DNA of 64,000 nt from JASHPR01 sp963844655. Its GTDB lineage: Bacteria; Actinomycetota; Actinomycetes; Streptosporangiales; Streptosporangiaceae. The DNA is taken from NCBI GenBank assembly GCA_963844655.1, contig CAWJPA010000007.1, positions 1,488,001 through 1,552,000 of the forward strand. The letters run 5' to 3'. Each line of letters begins with the position of its first letter. Positions within the stretch are counted from its first letter, which is position 1. Below, one piece after another: positions 60,270 to 64,000 of this stretch. A model generated the notes under the pieces. It was not told the DNA's origin. It saw only the letters and a program-made list of their open reading frames with translations, and did no database searches. A program made the position numbers and the translations under genes.

Positions 60270-61375
60270 AGATCACCGGGATCGAGCTTCGCCGGGTGGC
60301 CATGCCGCTGGTCGCTCCGTTCCGCACGTCCTTCGGCACCGAGACGACCAGGGACATTCTGCTTATCCGCGTGGTCACCCCGGACGGCGAGGGCTGGGGT
60401 GAGTGTGTGGCGATGAGCGACCCGCTCTACAGCCCGGAGTATGTCGACGGCGCCGTCGACGTGCTCACCCGTTTCCTGATTCCCGCGCTCACCGCCCTCG
60501 ACAACCCGGGCGCGACCGCGGTGGGGCAGGCGCTCGGCCGGTTCAAGGGGCACCTGATGGCCAAGGCCGCGCTGGAGGCTGCCGTGCTGGACGCCGAGCT
60601 CCGCACGTCCGGCCTGCCGCTGGCTCAATTCCTGGGCGCCACTCAGTCCCGGGTCGCCTGCGGCGTCTCCGTGGGCATCATGGAGTCGGTGCCGCAGCTG
60701 CTCGACGCCGTGGACGGCTACCTGGCCGAGGGCTATCAGCGGATCAAGCTGAAGATCGAGCAGGGCTGGGACGTCGAGCCGGTACGCGCGGTCCGCGAGC
60801 GGTTCGGCGACATCCTGCTGCAGGTGGACGCGAACGCGGCCTACACGCTGGCGGAAGCGCGCCAGCTGGCCGCCCTGGACCCCTTCGACCTGCTGCTCAT
60901 GGAGCAGCCGCTGCCCGAGGACGACGTCCGCGGTCACGCCGAGCTCGCCCGCATGGTGCGCACGCCGATATGCCTCGACGAGTCGATCACCTCGGCCCGG
61001 GCGGCGGCCGACGCGATCGCGCTGGGGGCCTGCCGGATCGTCAACATCAAGCCGGGCCGGGTCGGCGGCTACCTGGAGGCCCGCCGGGTGCACGACGTGT
61101 GCGCCGCGCACGGCATCCCGGTCTGGTGTGGCGGCATGCTGGAGACTGGCATTGGCCGGGCGGCCAACCTGGCGCTGGCCGCGCTCCCGGGATTCGTCTT
61201 TCCCGGGGACACCTCAGGGTCCGCCCGTTACTACCATCAGGACATCACCGCGCCGTTCGTCCTGTCCGACGGCCACCTGCCGGTCCCCACCGGCCCGGGC
61301 ATCGGCGTGGAGCCGATCCCCGATGTGCTGGACGCGGTCACCACGAGCAAGCAGTGGCTGCCGAACAGCAGCTGA
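60266..61375 (+). CDS. N-succinylamino-acid racemase / o-succinylbenzoate synthase-like enolase
   Basis: 369 residues from ATG 60266. Enolase-superfamily MLE subgroup: acid-base Lys161 and Lys163 (RIKLKI), metal ligands Asp188 (QVDAN), Glu213 (LMEQPL) and Asp238 (LDES), and second base Lys262 (NIKPGRVGG). This spacing matches Amycolatopsis NSAR/OSBS (K163, D189, E214, D239, K263) almost exactly. OSBS activity in menaquinone synthesis is also possible, but no men genes are nearby, whereas the deacylase and GNAT are. Interconverts N-succinyl-D- and L-amino acids. Confidence 0.88.
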   Translation: MKITGIELRRVAMPLVAPFRTSFGTETTRDILLIRVVTPDGEGWGECVAMSDPLYSPEYVDGAVDVLTRFLIPALTALDNPGATAVGQALGRFKGHLMAKAALEAAVLDAELRTSGLPLAQFLGATQSRVACGVSVGIMESVPQLLDAVDGYLAEGYQRIKLKIEQGWDVEPVRAVRERFGDILLQVDANAAYTLAEARQLAALDPFDLLLMEQPLPEDDVRGHAELARMVRTPICLDESITSARAAADAIALGACRIVNIKPGRVGGYLEARRVHDVCAAHGIPVWCGGMLETGIGRAANLALAALPGFVFPGDTSGSARYYHQDITAPFVLSDGHLPVPTGPGIGVEPIPDVLDAVTTSKQWLPNSS

Positions 61376-61405
61376 TGTGGCACGTCGTATCCCGGTGCCT
61401 GCCGC

Positions 61406-64000
61406 CTAGTCGTTCTCGATCTCGAAGTCCCACGCGGCCGCCGGCACGTGATGGCCGGGCGCCCAGCGCATGAGGCCCTCCCCGACGGCCTGGACGGCGC
61501 GCAGCTCGAACCGGACCGTCTGGCCCGGCCTGAGGACACGGGGCGGTGCGGGCTGGCCGCGGACCAGGTGGGTCCGGTAGACGGTGCCCAGGTGGTCGGT
61601 GCTGGTGAAGTCCGCCGCCGCGACCGGCACCGGCCCGGTGGCCGCCGACATGGTCACGGTCCAGGTGCACGTCGTGGCCGGCGTCTGGTAGGGCAGGCCC
61701 TCGCCCGGCACCTGCGGTCCGGTAACGGTGATCTTCACCGACCAGTGGCGTGTCCGGACCCGCACCGCGTCGCCCTCGGCCGCCAGGGCCGGGTGGCCGA
61801 CGGTGCCGGTCAGCGTGACATCCCCGCGGTAGCGCGCGAGGCTCTGCGTGGTCGGCGCGCCGGCCGGCCGGCCGCCGCCTGGGTTGGTGAAAACGTCCGG
61901 GCCGAACACCCGCAGCCCGGGCTGGGCCGCGTAGCCGAGATGCCCGTGCCCGTCGAGGCCGCCGGATACGGTTCCGGCCGGGAGCGGGGCGTGATCGTGA
62001 CCCCGGCTCACCTGGAACAGGTCTTCCATGGTGCGCAGCCAGCTGTAGTGGTTGTAGAACGTGCCGGAGACCGTGCCCGGCTTGATAAAGGGACTGATCA
62101 GAACGCTGCCGGTGTCGCCGCCGCCGGGCGTGGGGTCCTTGGCGTCGAACAGCGGATCAGGTGTCTGCCCCGCCGCGAGGTGGCCGGGATATCCCTGCGG
62201 GCTGAGCCGGATGCTGGTCACGAAGCGGGAGAGACGTACCGGCTGGCCGTCCTGGCTGATGAGCCGGAAGGATCCGGTCGTCACACCGGACGGCGGCGCG
62301 GACGGGGGGCTGTTGGGGAAGTCGGGGCCGGTGTCGGTCACGGCGCCGACAAACGAGCTGGGCGGGATGCCCTGGCCTGTCGCCTCCCGGCCGGTGTCGG
62401 TGGACAGGATCGCATTGTCGCCGATGATGGACGACCCCGGTATGCCTTCGACGCTGTCGGTCCGCGCCGGGGCCGGGCTGCCGGACAGGCCCGCCACGAG
62501 GCGGGGGACACAGCCGGCCGGGACACGCTTTGGCGTGGTCTTGGTGCAGGCCGGGGGACGGTCGATGAAGTCGTTGTCGCCCGGTCCCGGATACAGCTGG
62601 TCGCCCGCGGCGTTGGTACCGAGCGTGGAGTTCGGGCCGGTCGGCTCGTAGTGGACGTTCTTGCCGTACAGGTTCTCCCCGGCGGTGTCGGCGGTGAGGG
62701 CTCCAGCCGCGTCCGGCCGCACCGACCTGGTGGGCGGGTAGTCGTTGGCGTTGTTGAAGCTGTTGCCGGTGTAGGTGAAGGGAGGGTTGGACTCGTCGAA
62801 GGTGATGTCGATCAGCCCGCCCTGCCGGAAGGCCGGGGACTGCTCGATCTTAGGTATGTAATACCGCAGGAACAGGTCGGCCGCGTACAGCCCGCCGGTG
62901 TAATTGCGCGGGACAGTTGACTCGGGGTCGTCCGGAATAGGCGTATGATAGTTGGGCCGTCCGTGGGCATCAAAGGCCCCGGACAGATTGTTTCCGACAC
63001 ACTGGGCATCGTGAGCGTCGCTGCATATATCTGGGGTAATCCAGCTGAAGTTCGGAGTGGTCCTGACGCTCTTGAGGTCGTGCAGCAGGCCATTGGCGGG
63101 GCTGTCGAGATTGGCGATATGGCGGGCATCGCAGTTGGTGCCCGCGTTCGCTGGCTCATTCAGCGGCGGGGTCGGCCGCCCGCTGGGCCGCACGGCGCCG
63201 GTCAGCGACTCGAACCACGGGATCGGGAAGTGCTTGGCCACGTACTGGTCATTGGGCTGGCCGCCAGTCAGGGTAAGAACTCCTGGAGCGAAGTCGCCCG
63301 CCATGTCCGTCGGGTTGGTGTCCGGGTTGTTGGAGCGTCGGCCCGGGCCCCCGCAGGCGGCCGCCTCGCGGTCAGGAACCGTGACGGGACGGAACCTCGT
63401 CGCGCCCTGGGCCTGTGCGCCGCCCAGGTCCTGGGCGTAGCCCTTCCACGAGACCCCGGCGGCGTTGAACTGGTTGAACAGCGTCGGGACCTGCGTCGGG
63501 TAACTGCAGCCGTAGGCGCCGTGCGGCGCATTGGCCCCGCTGGGCTGGCGGGCGTTCACCGGCGGGTCCAGTTGCCCGTAGTTCTTGTTCTTCCTGAGGG
63601 ATCCGCCCGCGGTGACGATGGCGGAGTTGGGCGCGATCAGCTTGTTCTGGATCGAGCAGTCGAACTGGGTGTCCTGCTCGGGCGCCTGACCCGACACCAG
63701 CGACAGGTAGTTGTCCATGCTGGCATGACCGGTTCCGTAGTAATTCGTCAGCAGCGCACCCTGCCGCGGCAGGCCTTTCCACAAGTAGCTATTCTGATTA
63801 AGCCCGGAGAATGTGGCATCGTAGGATTTGTTCTCCAGGATGATAAGCCAGACATGCCTGATAGCGCCCGACCGCAGGTCAGCCACGTGCGCGGGTTCAT
63901 AAGCGCGGGAAACAGCCGGGGCCGCCGACCCGGCCAGGGGAATGAGCGCGCCTGCCAGCGCCACCAGAAAGGTGGCCGTCCCCCAGATTCGCCATTGACC
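61406..64000 (-). CDS. Secreted phosphoesterase / acid-phosphatase-like (partial at window edge)
   Basis: At least 864 residues; the frame is open to the window edge, and a GTG at 63964 is not the likely start because QWRIWGTATFLVALAGALIPLAGSAAPAVSRA forms a signal peptide running past it. The catalytic-type motif is IILENKSYDATF, as in phospholipase C/phosphatidylinositol-3-phosphatase-type alkaline-phosphatase-fold enzymes, with TNYYGTGHASMDNYLSLVSGQAP (Thr/His), LIDITFDES (Asp) and FYNHYSWLRTMEDLF. The C-terminal 200 residues are beta-rich. Extracellular. Substrate unresolved. Confidence 0.8.
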   Translation of the reverse strand, partial: GQWRIWGTATFLVALAGALIPLAGSAAPAVSRAYEPAHVADLRSGAIRHVWLIILENKSYDATFSGLNQNSYLWKGLPRQGALLTNYYGTGHASMDNYLSLVSGQAPEQDTQFDCSIQNKLIAPNSAIVTAGGSLRKNKNYGQLDPPVNARQPSGANAPHGAYGCSYPTQVPTLFNQFNAAGVSWKGYAQDLGGAQAQGATRFRPVTVPDREAAACGGPGRRSNNPDTNPTDMAGDFAPGVLTLTGGQPNDQYVAKHFPIPWFESLTGAVRPSGRPTPPLNEPANAGTNCDARHIANLDSPANGLLHDLKSVRTTPNFSWITPDICSDAHDAQCVGNNLSGAFDAHGRPNYHTPIPDDPESTVPRNYTGGLYAADLFLRYYIPKIEQSPAFRQGGLIDITFDESNPPFTYTGNSFNNANDYPPTRSVRPDAAGALTADTAGENLYGKNVHYEPTGPNSTLGTNAAGDQLYPGPGDNDFIDRPPACTKTTPKRVPAGCVPRLVAGLSGSPAPARTDSVEGIPGSSIIGDNAILSTDTGREATGQGIPPSSFVGAVTDTGPDFPNSPPSAPPSGVTTGSFRLISQDGQPVRLSRFVTSIRLSPQGYPGHLAAGQTPDPLFDAKDPTPGGGDTGSVLISPFIKPGTVSGTFYNHYSWLRTMEDLFQVSRGHDHAPLPAGTVSGGLDGHGHLGYAAQPGLRVFGPDVFTNPGGGRPAGAPTTQSLARYRGDVTLTGTVGHPALAAEGDAVRVRTRHWSVKITVTGPQVPGEGLPYQTPATTCTWTVTMSAATGPVPVAAADFTSTDHLGTVYRTHLVRGQPAPPRVLRPGQTVRFELRAVQAVGEGLMRWAPGHHVPAAAWDFEIEND

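Noticed and set aside
60266..61375. Menaquinone o-succinylbenzoate synthase as sole role
   Set aside because: Cannot be excluded by sequence, but the absence of men genes and the coupling to an M20 deacylase and a COG3375 GNAT favour the racemase role.

Overview
The window is high-GC DNA (GC-rich third codon positions, many GTG starts, ATGA/GTGA overlaps between neighbouring genes) and looks like chromosome of a soil-type actinomycete, probably in or near the Streptosporangiales. The family mix supports this: alditol oxidase, SpoIIE/PP2C phosphatase with a GAF domain, S53 peptidase, DUF4262, an AlkZ-like winged-helix protein, type II NADH dehydrogenase and a hydrogenase-4-like locus resembling mycobacterial Rv0082-Rv0087. 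The lineage is inferred from gene content only. No rRNA, tRNA or CRISPR array was seen.

Layout. 1-8.7 kb: a universal stress protein and a six-gene, tightly coupled operon for a complex-I/hydrogenase-4-like membrane complex whose catalytic and proximal Fe-S cysteines are all gone. The stress gene and the operon share a conserved upstream palindromic element and a short coupled leader ORF. 8.8-12.1 kb: a tandem-HTH protein and a dynamin-like GTPase operon. 12.2-15.6 kb: an SDR / PLP decarboxylase / nitrilase-fold operon in which the nitrilase-type protein lacks its catalytic cysteine. 15.7-27.2 kb: mostly single metabolic genes (hydrolase, 2-hydroxyacid dehydrogenase + alditol oxidase, DUF72, NDH-2, pirin, lipoprotein) and an ABC cluster. 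27.2-33.4 kb: a membrane-embedded patatin, a peptidoglycan-binding protein, a truncated phosphotransferase, an SMP-30 lactonase and a regulator/membrane-protein pair behind a clear promoter. 33.4-41.5 kb: 6-phosphogluconate dehydrogenase, amidohydrolase, SpoIIE phosphatase, TetR regulator with operator, and a secreted glycosidase-like protein. 41.9-53 kb: RidA, sedolisin, AlkZ-like protein, ICMT-like methyltransferase, secreted repeat protein, GNAT, HrpA helicase and IclR regulator. 53.2-57.5 kb: a MetE-like protein, an IS110-family element inserted at the start of a DHFR-like gene, and a 33-residue-repeat protein. 57.5-61.4 kb: a D-amino-acid region consisting of two gene remnants fused by a deletion (M55 D-aminopeptidase and D-aminoacylase), then an intact coupled operon (M20 deacylase, COG3375 GNAT, N-succinylamino-acid-racemase-like enolase). 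61.4-64 kb: a secreted phosphoesterase running off the right edge.

Most distinctive systems: (i) the cofactor-less hydrogenase-like complex co-regulated with a stress protein; (ii) the three-gene set matching the known N-succinylation route from D- to L-amino acids, beside eroded D-peptide genes; (iii) several strong palindromes or hairpins at gene starts that ordinary annotation would miss.
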